DNA from: Salinisphaeraceae bacterium
GTDB lineage: Bacteria > Pseudomonadota > Gammaproteobacteria > Nevskiales > Salinisphaeraceae
Assembly (NCBI GenBank): GCA_002683405.1
Contig: NYTH01000006.1
Location: 49,080 to 113,079 of the forward strand
Direction of reading: 5' to 3'
DNA: 64,000 nucleotides
The notes under the pieces were generated by a model, which ran no database searches, was not told where the DNA came from, and saw nothing but the letters and a program-made list of their open reading frames with translations. Below, piece after piece: positions 46,401-54,040 of this stretch (position 1 is the first letter of the stretch; the number at the start of each line of letters is the position of its first letter). The position numbers and the translations under genes were made by a program.

Positions 46401-49115
46401 ATGTGGAGCTATCATGCTGGACGCTGGGGTGTTATCTGCGCGGTCGTTACAAGCGCAGCCTGGGCATTTGCCACGCAGGCTCGGGCATTCAGTTTCGAAT
46501 GGGATGAGTTCGGCGGCATAACGGGTGTGCTCAACACCAGTATCTCGCTGGCCGCGCAGGTCCGGTTGCAGAGCCGCCGCGATGACCTGGTCGGCAAGAC
46601 CAATCTGAACCGTAATGTCTGTCGCTCCACCTGCCAGCCCCATCTGTCCACCGCGCCGGGCGACGTGCCAGGGCGTGTGCAGTTAGGGCTCGAAGCCGAA
46701 GGCAGTTTTGTCAACGACGTGGGCGTCAACGCGCCCGGTATCGCCAGCCTGAACACGGACGAAGGCAACCAGAACTTCGACAAATGGGATATCACCCAGT
46801 TGCCTGTTGTCCTGGATCAGGACCTCACTCTGGAGTTCGGTGACCGGTTCGGCATTCGCGACGTGCTCTTTTTCACCCGTATCAATGCCTTTCACGATTT
46901 CGAAAATTATCAGCGGAATCAGTACTACGAGAATTTCTATACGCCTGAAGACCGCGCCCGCGACGACGCCCGGCAGGCGAGCGGGACCTACGGGTTTCCG
47001 ACCCCCGGCTCGCGCGTTTTCCGCGAGAATGGTGACGGCTACGACGATCTCCTGGGACAGGCATTCAACGTTCTGGATATTTTCATTCAGGGGCGGTTGC
47101 CGTCTTTCGGCCTGCTGGAGAACGACATCCAGTTCACCATCGGCGAGCAGACCATAAACTGGGGCGAATCGACCATTCTGTCGGTGAACAGCCTCAATAC
47201 CATCAATCCACCGAATGTGAATGCGTTGTTCCGCCCGGCCTTTTTGAGCCTGGCGACAGTGTTCGAGCCGGTCGGCGCGGTCAAGCTCAGCGCGCCGCTA
47301 ACTTTGAACACCAGCATGGAAGTGTTCTGGCAGTACGACTGGGAAAAGGTGGAAATCCCCCCAAGAGGCGGCTTCCTGTCCTTCATAGATATCACTCTGG
47401 GGGCCGACGACAATATCGCCAACCCTGGCTTTGGCCAGGCGCCGGACGACCCGGATGGCAACCTGAAGGCCCAGCAACAGTTGCTCACCGCCGTTGCCGA
47501 TATCGAAGGGCGGGTGCCCATTGACGAGCGCAACGCGCCGAGCAGCGGGCAGTACGGGGTGGCCTTCACCTGGTTCGCGCCGCGCTTCAACAATGGCACG
47601 GAGTTTCGCTTTTATTTCACCAACTACCATAGCCGTCTGCCCTATTTGTCGGTGTTCGGGGGTGCCGAATCCTGTTACCAGCAGTCCCCCAGCGGGGACA
47701 TTGCCACCGATACGGCCAATCTGATCCAGGATTGTCCCAACCTGGACTTCTCACAGTTCCTTGGATCGGTTGCCGAGAGCGTGGGCGGCCAGACGGCGGG
47801 GCAGCTCAATGCTTTGGGCACCGCGTTAAATGCAGCGAACCTTGATCAGGCCATGGGTACCGGAGGTAACGGTATACCCTGTCCACCCGATGCGCCGCCG
47901 GGTTCGGGGCCTTGCGCGGAAGCCTACGTGCTCGACAGTTTTCGTGGGCTGCTGGAATATCCGGAGGATATTAAATTGTACGGCATCAGCTTCAATACCA
48001 GCTTTGGTGCCATATCCGTGCAGGGCGAAATCGCCTACCGGCCCAACCTGCCGCTGCAGATTGACGATGTAGACGTGGCATTCGCGGCCTTGCAACCCAG
48101 CGCGCCTGTGGGCTGCGCCAATGGAGCGGTTACCCAGAACCGCAGCGCGGATTGCCGCCTGGCAAGCTTTTCCGACCGGTACGAGATAGGTGTGCCGGGC
48201 GTGACCGGGCTGGTTGAGACGATAGCCAACAGTGGTGACGCGGTGGCGGCGGTGGGTCAGCTACTCGGGGTGGACGCATCCGTGGCTGCTGATCTGGTCG
48301 ATTCCATCGACGCCAATCTCGCCGCGAGCGGCTTGGACCTGCAAGGTATTGCAGCCGGGCTGCAGAACAGCGGCATACCGTCCAACGCCATCCTGTCCGA
48401 TCCGCCCGGGCGCCGGAACGCATTTCCTGATTTTCTCTCGGCTTATCGCGGGGTCGAACCCGGCACCTACGCGCCTGGCGAATACATCCAGGGTTTCGAA
48501 CGCTTCCAGGTATTGCAGTACAACCTGGGTGCCACCTATGTGATCGGGCCAGGTAACTGGGTTCGCTCCAATCAGATAATATTTCTTTTTGAACTGGGCG
48601 CAACCCACGTACTGGATTTTCCGGATCGGGACGAGTTGCAGATAGAAGGGCCTGGTACGTATAACCATGCCAGCGTGGGCAACGATGGCAGCGGGGCTCA
48701 GGCCTGTCCCGCCGGCGTGGTGCAGGGTGATTCCGGTCGCAGTGATCTGGGGCGGGCCAACAGCACGCTCTGCGGCCCGTTTCAGCTGCGCTTCAACCCC
48801 ACACAGGAGCGTGGACTTTTTGCCGACGAGTTTTCCGCAGGTTACAGAATCATCGGCATCGTGCGTTATGAGAACGTTTTCCCCGGCATATCCTTCGAAC
48901 CGCTGTTCGTTATCTGGCACGATTTTTACAATACCGCTCCGGGTCCGGGCGAAAACTTCGTCGAAGGCCGGCAAATCTACATTCTGAATGTGGAAATGCG
49001 CGTGGGCCAGAACTGGAGCGGTATCGCGGGTGTAACGATATTTCGCGGCGCCGGCAAAGCCAACGTTTTCAATGATCGTGACTTTCTGCAATTCGGTATC
49101 CGCTATCGTTTTTAA
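46401..49115 (+). CDS. DUF1302 family outer-membrane protein
   Basis: A 904-residue DUF1302 protein. It has a signal peptide (MWSYHAGRWGVICAVV to about residue 30), the family opening FSFEWDEFGGITGVLNTSIS, many amphipathic beta-strands and a C-terminal aromatic residue (FGIRYRF), typical of outer-membrane beta-barrels. ATG 46401 follows GGGAGGAG. With the DUF1329 partner it may form an uptake route for a hydrophobic substrate; that is inferred from gene association. It is longer than typical members, with extra loops (residues about 430-500, 620-700). An operator-like palindrome lies 33 bases upstream. Confidence 0.88.
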   Translation: MWSYHAGRWGVICAVVTSAAWAFATQARAFSFEWDEFGGITGVLNTSISLAAQVRLQSRRDDLVGKTNLNRNVCRSTCQPHLSTAPGDVPGRVQLGLEAEGSFVNDVGVNAPGIASLNTDEGNQNFDKWDITQLPVVLDQDLTLEFGDRFGIRDVLFFTRINAFHDFENYQRNQYYENFYTPEDRARDDARQASGTYGFPTPGSRVFRENGDGYDDLLGQAFNVLDIFIQGRLPSFGLLENDIQFTIGEQTINWGESTILSVNSLNTINPPNVNALFRPAFLSLATVFEPVGAVKLSAPLTLNTSMEVFWQYDWEKVEIPPRGGFLSFIDITLGADDNIANPGFGQAPDDPDGNLKAQQQLLTAVADIEGRVPIDERNAPSSGQYGVAFTWFAPRFNNGTEFRFYFTNYHSRLPYLSVFGGAESCYQQSPSGDIATDTANLIQDCPNLDFSQFLGSVAESVGGQTAGQLNALGTALNAANLDQAMGTGGNGIPCPPDAPPGSGPCAEAYVLDSFRGLLEYPEDIKLYGISFNTSFGAISVQGEIAYRPNLPLQIDDVDVAFAALQPSAPVGCANGAVTQNRSADCRLASFSDRYEIGVPGVTGLVETIANSGDAVAAVGQLLGVDASVAADLVDSIDANLAASGLDLQGIAAGLQNSGIPSNAILSDPPGRRNAFPDFLSAYRGVEPGTYAPGEYIQGFERFQVLQYNLGATYVIGPGNWVRSNQIIFLFELGATHVLDFPDRDELQIEGPGTYNHASVGNDGSGAQACPAGVVQGDSGRSDLGRANSTLCGPFQLRFNPTQERGLFADEFSAGYRIIGIVRYENVFPGISFEPLFVIWHDFYNTAPGPGENFVEGRQIYILNVEMRVGQNWSGIAGVTIFRGAGKANVFNDRDFLQFGIRYRF

Positions 49116-49251
49116 GCGGACGTCGGATGCAGCCCGGACCTGCCTTGAGTTTATGAATGGAGGGCATTGGGATACCTGTTGTTGTGGAGGGTAGTGAAAG
49201 CTGAATTGCCCGGAGAAACCCTGCGGTTTCCTATCTTGTGACATTGGCGCT

Positions 49252-49440
49252 ATGAAAGGAAAGTAGTCACCCCAGATAAAAGAACGTGCGGTGCGGATGG
49301 TGTTCGAGCATCAGGCCGAATATCCATCGCAGTGAGATGTCTACCGCTGCACCCATGCCAGCCTGATGAAGGCCAAAGGCCGCGCTGAACCCGGCCAGTC
49401 CGGCGCCCACCACAATTACGCGATGCTATGCCATCTTGTG
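49252..49440. pseudogene. IS3-family OrfA remnant and truncated flavoprotein start
   Basis: On the plus strand, 49277-49341 reads IKERAVRMVFEHQAEYPSQ then a TGA, the N-terminal OrfA segment of an IS3-family transposase in which a Trp codon has become stop. The upstream start at 49252 is in another frame, so there is also a frameshift. On the minus strand, from about 49430, the reading HRVIVVGAGLAGFSAAFGL is an FAD-binding N terminus without an intact start. This fits an old IS3 insertion into a flavoprotein gene, both now decayed. The remainder of 49116-49425 shows nothing else. Confidence 0.6.
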
Positions 49441-50421
49441 CTCCACGAAGCCGCGGCTGTCGGCCAGACTGGCGGCATCAAGAATTGAGTGCAGCAACAT
49501 GGACGAATCCGCCGTGCCGCTTCCGGCGAGGTCGTAGGCCGTGCCGTGGGCCACCGTGGTGTGGATGTAGGGCGGGCCCAGGAAGACGACGCTGTTGCCC
49601 GAAAAACCCCAGGTCTTCAGCGCAATATGCCCCTGGTCGTGGTACATGGCGATGACGGCGTCGTGGCGGCCTTCGATGCAGTGGCGGAAAATCGAATCCG
49701 GGCCGATGGGCCCGTCGATGCTCAGGCCCTGTTGCCGCGCCTTTTGCACGGCGGGGCTGATGGCGTTGTCCTCTTCCGTGCCTTCCGCGTGCGGGTTGAA
49801 ACCGGCCACGCCGATGCGGCCGCTGCCCACGCCCCATTGCCGCATGGCGCGGTTCAGCCGGTCGATCAACGCGTAAACGGAATCGGTTGTAATGTGCCGG
49901 GTGACTTCGGCCAGGGGTACGTGGTCGGTGAGATGGGCAATAACCAGCGGCCCGGACCGCAGCACCAGATAGGCGCCGTCGCGCAGGGTGGAAATTCTCT
50001 CCAGCTTGCCGGCCATTTTCAGCGAATGGGTACTGATGGGGCCCATGACCGTGCCGTCCAGTTCGCCGTCGCAGGCCAGCGTGTGGGCGTGGTCCAGCCA
50101 GCCCCCGGAGGCCACGCCAGCGTCCTCGTGGTCGTCGCCGAAGCGGATGTCGGCCGCGTCGAAGGCGCTGGACCCCAGCACGTCGACCACGTTGGCCTCG
50201 TCGGATATGGATTGCGTGTCCCGGACCGCGCGTACACTCAGCGGCACGCCGGTTATCTCAAGGGCGCGTTCGATAACCGACGCGCTGCCCACCACCACCG
50301 GCCGGCAGTGCTGCTTGATATCGCCCGCCGCCCAGGCCTTGACCGTGACCTCGGGGCCAATGCCGTTGGGGTCGCCGGCAACGATGCCGATTCGAGGCTT
50401 GTGCGCTTCACCCGTGCTCAT
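49426..50421 (-). CDS. pdxA: PdxA-family dehydrogenase (possible cis-diol carboxylate dehydrogenase)
   Basis: A 331-residue PdxA-family metal-dependent dehydrogenase. It has GDPNGIGPEV at the N terminus, AHLTDHVPL and YHDQGHIALK (metal-binding His/Asp), and FNPHAEG and GTAYDLAGSG near the end. Besides vitamin B6 synthesis, this family includes TphB, which oxidises and decarboxylates the cis-diol from terephthalate. Here it sits among dioxygenase genes and has a paralogue at 54041, so a catabolic role is more likely. It ends next to IS remnants; a truncated dioxygenase beta gene lies 11 bases upstream (50433). ATG 50421. Confidence 0.88.
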   Translation of the reverse strand: MSTGEAHKPRIGIVAGDPNGIGPEVTVKAWAAGDIKQHCRPVVVGSASVIERALEITGVPLSVRAVRDTQSISDEANVVDVLGSSAFDAADIRFGDDHEDAGVASGGWLDHAHTLACDGELDGTVMGPISTHSLKMAGKLERISTLRDGAYLVLRSGPLVIAHLTDHVPLAEVTRHITTDSVYALIDRLNRAMRQWGVGSGRIGVAGFNPHAEGTEEDNAISPAVQKARQQGLSIDGPIGPDSIFRHCIEGRHDAVIAMYHDQGHIALKTWGFSGNSVVFLGPPYIHTTVAHGTAYDLAGSGTADSSMLLHSILDAASLADSRGFVEHKMA

Positions 50422-50432
50422 GGAGCCGCCTG

Positions 50433-50573
50433 CTACATGTTGTAGAAGTCCAGCACCTGATGCACCAGGTCGTTCTGGACGATGGTTTTCTTGCGCTGGA
50501 TCAGCCAGTCGTCATTGAGCTGCACCAACTGGTAGTGCGCATGGCCGAAATAGATGGCCTCAACGCAGTTGGA
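50433..50573 (-). pseudogene. Truncated ring-hydroxylating dioxygenase beta subunit (3' end only)
   Basis: The minus-strand reading ends ...VHQVLDFYNM and includes YFGHAHYQLV, almost identical at DNA level to the 3' end of the intact beta-subunit gene at 61015-61509 over about 115 bases. Upstream of YFGHAHYQ the similarity stops (reading NCVEAI) and a repeat element begins near 50583. So only about the last 40 codons remain. It marks a duplicated dioxygenase locus that was broken here, and shows that pdxA was once directly behind a dioxygenase gene. Confidence 0.75.
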
Positions 50574-50660
50574 TAACGAGGTATGGGCAATCCAAAAAGA
50601 TCGCTTTTAATATCGCAGCATGCGTCCTGGCCCCGGCCGTGGATGCGTTCCAAAAGCATG

Positions 50661-50820
50661 AACCGCAGAGAGCGCAGAGGACGCAGAAAAAGAAATACCA
50701 GGATTTGTTTCAAGGCGAGCATAATTATTTCCAAAACATGGAATTGCGCACCGAAATTTACAGGCTACTCAAGCAAAAACCGCTTAATCTCCTCTGCGCT
50801 TTCTGCGTCCTTTGCGGTTA
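50661..50820. repeat. Element with CGCAGAG-rich imperfect terminal inverted repeats
   Basis: The left arm 50661-50687 (starting AACCGCAGAGAGCGCAG) and the reverse complement of 50793-50819 (starting AACCGCAAAGGACGCAG) match at about 21 of 27 positions. Together they bound a 160-base AT-richer element. Such CGCAGAG heptamer-like arms are widespread in bacteria and often flank small GxxExxY-type genes; here no intact gene lies inside. The element abuts the stop of the reductase gene and the break in the dioxygenase beta remnant. The whole gap 50422-50817 is filled by these two features. Confidence 0.55.
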
Positions 50821-51891
50821 AGCGTTTTCATGCTTTGCGCCGTGGCTCTCGTCGGTGAACTTGTCGTGATAAATCTGCGGCAGCGGCGTGCCCAGCTCCA
50901 CCATGGCGTGGATGCCGGCGTCGATCATGGGCGGCGGCCCGCACATGTATCCCTGCACCCGCGACCAGTCGGCATCCGGAAGGCTGGCGGCGACGTGCTC
51001 CGTGACCAGGCCGCGCTTGCCGGCCCAGCCGCTGTCCTCGGGTTCCTCGCTGAGGACGGGGTGGAACTCGAAGCGGCCCTTCCAGCCCTGCTCGACCTCG
51101 CGGATACGGTCCAGACAGTAAAGATCGGCCTGGGTACGGGCGCCAAACAGGAATACGCAGTCGCGCTGCACCCGGTTCTTGCGCGCGGCCTCCAGCAGGG
51201 CCAGCACCGGCGCCAGGCCGCTTCCGCCGGCGATGCAGAGCATGGGACCGTCGCCCTGGCGCAGGTGGAAATGGCCTTGCGGGGCGTTGACCACGAGCGC
51301 CTGGCAGTCGTATTCGCCGGCGAACAAGGCCTCGGTGAAGGCGCCGCCAGGAATCTTGCGCACGAAGAAGCTCACTTCGTCGCGGCCATCCTTCAGCGGC
51401 GGCTGGGCGAAGGAATAATGGCGCTCGCGCCCGACCTGCGGCACCTTGATATTGGCGTACTGGCCGGCGATGTAGTGCAGCGGCCGGTCCAGCGCCACCG
51501 TGAGCTTGACGATGTCGTGGGTGAGCGGCTCGGTGGCGGCCACCCGGCCCTCGAAGTCCTCGGGCTCGACCCCCTCGGTAGCCGGGTTTTCCAGCTTGAC
51601 CCGGGTGATCTCGTCCTTGGGCAGGGCCTGACAGGCGAGGATATAGCCGGCGGCCAGTTCGTCCTGCGACAGCGTATAGCCGAAGTCGTTGAGCGCGCGC
51701 ACCCGGCCTTCCGTGAGCAGCGTCTTGCAGGAGCCGCAGGTGCCCACGGTGCAATCGTGGGGGTAGGGGATATTCTGGGCCAGGGCGGCTTCGAGTATGG
51801 TCTGGCCGCCGGGCACTTCGAATTCCTCGCCGCCGGGTTCGACGTGCACGTACTTCGGCTTGCTGGTAAACAGATTCTTGAGGAAGCTCAT
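50818..51891 (-). CDS. Dioxygenase NADH reductase (2Fe-2S/FAD/NAD), BenC-like
   Basis: A 357-residue one-component electron-transfer reductase. It begins with a plant-type ferredoxin domain (Cys47, Cys52, Cys55, Cys87 in CTVGTCGSC...LACQ), followed by the FAD domain (RHYSFAQPP) and NAD domain (GGSGLAPV, CGPPPM). It supplies electrons directly to class IB ring-hydroxylating dioxygenases such as BenAB. It is the only such reductase in the window, so it could serve both oxygenase pairs at 57675 and 61015. ATG 51891; longer upstream frame rejected. Confidence 0.92.
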   Translation of the reverse strand: MSFLKNLFTSKPKYVHVEPGGEEFEVPGGQTILEAALAQNIPYPHDCTVGTCGSCKTLLTEGRVRALNDFGYTLSQDELAAGYILACQALPKDEITRVKLENPATEGVEPEDFEGRVAATEPLTHDIVKLTVALDRPLHYIAGQYANIKVPQVGRERHYSFAQPPLKDGRDEVSFFVRKIPGGAFTEALFAGEYDCQALVVNAPQGHFHLRQGDGPMLCIAGGSGLAPVLALLEAARKNRVQRDCVFLFGARTQADLYCLDRIREVEQGWKGRFEFHPVLSEEPEDSGWAGKRGLVTEHVAASLPDADWSRVQGYMCGPPPMIDAGIHAMVELGTPLPQIYHDKFTDESHGAKHENA

Positions 51892-51997
51892 CGGGGCAGC
51901 TTGCCTGGCCAGTTCACTTGAGACCAGCCTATCGTAGGGTTCGGAGCGGCGACCTGGCCAACGTAGTGGGCCAGCATAGTATATTCGGTTCGGGGGG

Positions 51998-52102
51998 ATG
52001 TCCACGGGAAATACCGAGTATCTTGCCCGCGAAGGGCCCTGGCTGGTGCTGCTGCACGGCCTTTTCGGTGACTGCGCTGTCGCCGGCCGGCGGCTGGGGT
52101 AA
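51998..52102 (+). pseudogene. Short alpha/beta-hydrolase N-terminal remnant
   Basis: A 34-codon frame after a G-rich ribosome-like site reads through GPWLVLLHGLFGD, the oxyanion strand of alpha/beta hydrolases, and then stops. It is too short to be functional and looks like the first exon-like stub of a truncated esterase. It starts 107 bases from the divergent reductase gene. Low certainty; it may be chance. Confidence 0.3.
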
Positions 52103-52115
52103 TGACCGCAACTAC

Positions 52116-52418
52116 ATGCAGGTCGCGCGCCCCTTCCGCATCCTGTTCGCGCTGATCGGCGCCATCGGTTGGCTGCTGGCGCCGCTGCTGCGTTTCGCGC
52201 CGGTGCGCTGCGTGCTATTCAAACAAAACATGGCCCGGGGCGAGCGCGTCTCGCCGGCCGAGCGCGAGCGTCAAGGCAAGCGCCGCGCCCTGGACAAGAC
52301 TTACAAGGCCCTGGAACGGGCGCAAAAGTATGCAGGCGGCCGACGGACGGCAGGCAACCCCCTGGGAGCGGCGGCGCCGGGAGAATGTTGCTGCGTGTCA
52401 GGCCGAATACCGGGCTGA
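52116..52418 (+). CDS. Small hypothetical membrane-anchored protein
   Basis: A 100-codon frame starting at ATG 52116. It has one clear hydrophobic segment (FRILFALIGAIGWLLAPLL, residues about 6-24), followed by a basic, alpha-helical charged stretch (RGERVSPAERERQGKRRALD) and a Cys-rich tail. No family recognised. Neither a clear ribosome site nor an operon partner is visible, and it lies in a scarred zone, so it may be a decayed fragment rather than a gene. Confidence 0.3.
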   Translation: MQVARPFRILFALIGAIGWLLAPLLRFAPVRCVLFKQNMARGERVSPAERERQGKRRALDKTYKALERAQKYAGGRRTAGNPLGAAAPGECCCVSGRIPG

Positions 52419-52561
52419 CGCTGACCGTCTGGCGGCCAGCGCCGAGCAGCGTGAGAGAGCTCAAGAACGCGGAGCGGAGGTGAATCGGTAAACATCTCCT
52501 TGACCGATTAACAATTAATCATGATGATTAAGTATGGATGAATAGCGAGGAAACTTACCCA

Positions 52562-52831
52562 ATGCCGAAAGCTGAAACCCGCGTTCTGACGACACATGTG
52601 CCCGAGGCGCTGGCAGAAAAGGTTGACCAGTGGGCAGGCCGACTCGACCGATCGCGCGGGTGGATACTGAAACAAGCGCTGTCTTCCTGGATCGCACAGG
52701 AGGAAGAGCGCGACCGGCTCACGCGTGAGGCGTTGGCGGATGTTGATGCCGGACGGGTCATCGGCCACCAGGCCGTCCAGACGTGGGCGGAGAGTTTGAG
52801 CACGGATGAGCCGTTGCCGTTGCCCCGCTGA
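52562..52831 (+). CDS. Ribbon-helix-helix antitoxin (CopG/ParD-like)
   Basis: An 89-residue protein with an N-terminal ribbon-helix-helix DNA-binding pattern (TRVLTTHVPEALAEKVDQWA, then RSRGWILKQALSSWI), followed by an acidic tail that would bind the toxin. The start at ATG 52562 has AGGA nine bases upstream; an earlier ATG 52538 is possible. Its stop overlaps the toxin start by one base (TGATG), the usual TA arrangement. It would repress its own promoter together with the toxin. Confidence 0.85.
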   Translation: MPKAETRVLTTHVPEALAEKVDQWAGRLDRSRGWILKQALSSWIAQEEERDRLTREALADVDAGRVIGHQAVQTWAESLSTDEPLPLPR

Positions 52832-53106
52832 TGGCGCTCAAGTGGACGAGTAAGGCGCTGGCCGACTTGGCGTGTCTCTACGAGTTCCTCGCCCCCGTGA
52901 ACCATCCCACCGCCGCGCGCTTGGTACAGGCACTAACCAAGGCGCAGACCCGCCTATTGACGAATCCACGTATCGGCGAACAACTGTTCCAGTTTGAACC
53001 GCGGGAGGTCCGGCGGATTTTGGTGGGGGACTACGAGATACGCTACGAGCTGATAGGTGAAACCATCTATGTACTGAGGCTTTGGCACACCCGGGAGGAT
53101 CGGTAG
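52831..53106 (+). CDS. RelE/ParE family toxin
   Basis: A 91-residue ParE-type toxin. Features are WTSKALADLACLYEFLAPVN (N-terminal helices), RIGEQLFQFEPREVRRILVG and YEIRYELIGETIYVLRLWHTRED, the typical C-terminal ParE strand and RLWHxRxDR end. ParE toxins poison DNA gyrase. It is one base overlapped with the antitoxin gene. The pair probably stabilises this mobile-element-rich stretch. Confidence 0.88.
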   Translation: MALKWTSKALADLACLYEFLAPVNHPTAARLVQALTKAQTRLLTNPRIGEQLFQFEPREVRRILVGDYEIRYELIGETIYVLRLWHTREDR

Positions 53107-53119
53107 TGCGATTATCCTA

Positions 53120-53236
53120 CGGCAGCACATCAGCACAGCAGCACAGCAGCATTAAAGCGCGCTGCGCCATCAGTGTACTGTGCGCGCAGCACAGCAGCAT
53201 GCCAGCGGTACAGTACTGCAGCGTTGCAGGGCAGTG
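53120..53236. repeat. CAGCA-rich repeat and nested hairpin region
   Basis: The stretch after the toxin gene has tandem CAGCACAG/CAGCAGCA units (53131-53151 and again near 53188), an inverted pair GCTGCGC/GCGCAGC around CAGTGTACTG, and a further CAGTACTG palindrome near 53210. It does not encode a family-like protein. It may be a replication or recombination relic, or a structured transcript end of the TA operon. No function can be assigned. Confidence 0.4.
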
Positions 53237-53332
53237 TCCCCGGGAGTGTGTAAAAGCGATCGGAGAGGCCACCGCGGGTCTCCGTAGGATTCGGGTTGTT
53301 GACGACCTGAAACCCTGCAAAGGTAACCCACA

Positions 53333-53541
53333 ATGACCGAAGACAGGATGGCACTGCCGGCGATAGCAGAGAAGGCTGGCGAGACCGATTTTCTGCGTGA
53401 TCTGGTCCGCGAGGTGGTCCAGGAAGCCTACATCCAGGCGTGTCCACGCGCTCGGTCGACGAGCTGGTCTGGGCTGCCGGGATGACCGGGATTAAGGACC
53501 CCATGAGCAGCGTGCTGGGCCATTCCATTACCGCTACGTAG
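53333..53541 (+). pseudogene. IS256-family transposase remnant
   Basis: From ATG 53333 the frame reads MTEDRMALPAIAEKAGETDF, the start of IS256-family transposases. A frame change then joins it to GVSTRSVDELVWAAGMTGI, a segment that normally lies much further inside the protein. So the middle is deleted and the rest is gone; the sequence stops at a TAG near 53541. Terminal inverted repeats are not identifiable. It is one of three element remnants in 49252-53960. Confidence 0.7.
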
Positions 53542-53569
53542 CAGCACGCAACCCGTAGGGGCGCATTGC

Positions 53570-53960
53570 AGTGGGGCCCAACGCCGGACGCAAGGTGATG
53601 ACACTGCAAACGCTGCCGGGTGCCACGCCCGCGCGTCAATCTCAGCCGACTCCATGGCGTATTCGCACCCAACAGCCAGTGGCGGGCCCAGGTGACACCG
53701 GCCAAGCGGGGGCGCGGTGCGAATCATTGCCGCTATCGAGGCCCCCGCTGTGATTCGCCTGATTCTCGATCATCTGGAGAAAACGGGTGCTATGCCGCAG
53801 GCGTATCACCTTCCGGCGGCGCCCGCTCCGCCCAGGCCGCTACCGGGGGGCGCCGGCCCGGGCGCTACGGTGCTACTCGTCTCAATGCCGGGCCCGGCGC
53901 GTTCGCTGCCCGCCAGGCAGCCGATTTCACTTCGTCAAGCAATCTGTAATACCGCTGGGA
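53570..53960 (+). pseudogene. IS91-family transposase remnant
   Basis: Fragments in two frames match the Y2-type IS91 transposase end. GRKVMTLQTLPG is followed directly by PRVNLSRLHGVFAPNSQWRA and VTPAKRGRG, showing an internal deletion; then in another frame VRIIAAIEAPAVIRLILDHL and EKTGAMPQAY, the C terminus. Deletion and frameshift make it inactive. The remaining part of 53107-54040 holds no other clear gene. Confidence 0.65.
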
Positions 53961-54040
53961 TAGCAAAATGCTTTTGAGCGTGTCGCGAGCCTAATATATT
54001 TGCATGCTTAAAATTAAACGACCGTACTGTCGGTAACTGT

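Noticed and set aside
49426..50421. Reading the PdxA-family genes as vitamin B6 biosynthesis
   Set aside because: Two copies lie within a ring-cleavage cluster and no other B6 gene is present; a TphB-type role is more likely, though not proven.
50812..51921. A 369-codon plus-strand frame opposite the reductase
   Set aside because: The minus strand encodes an intact ferredoxin-reductase with all cofactor motifs; the plus frame is a shadow.
53120..53236. The CAGCA repeats as a CRISPR array
   Set aside because: Units are short and irregular, with no uniform spacers and no cas genes.
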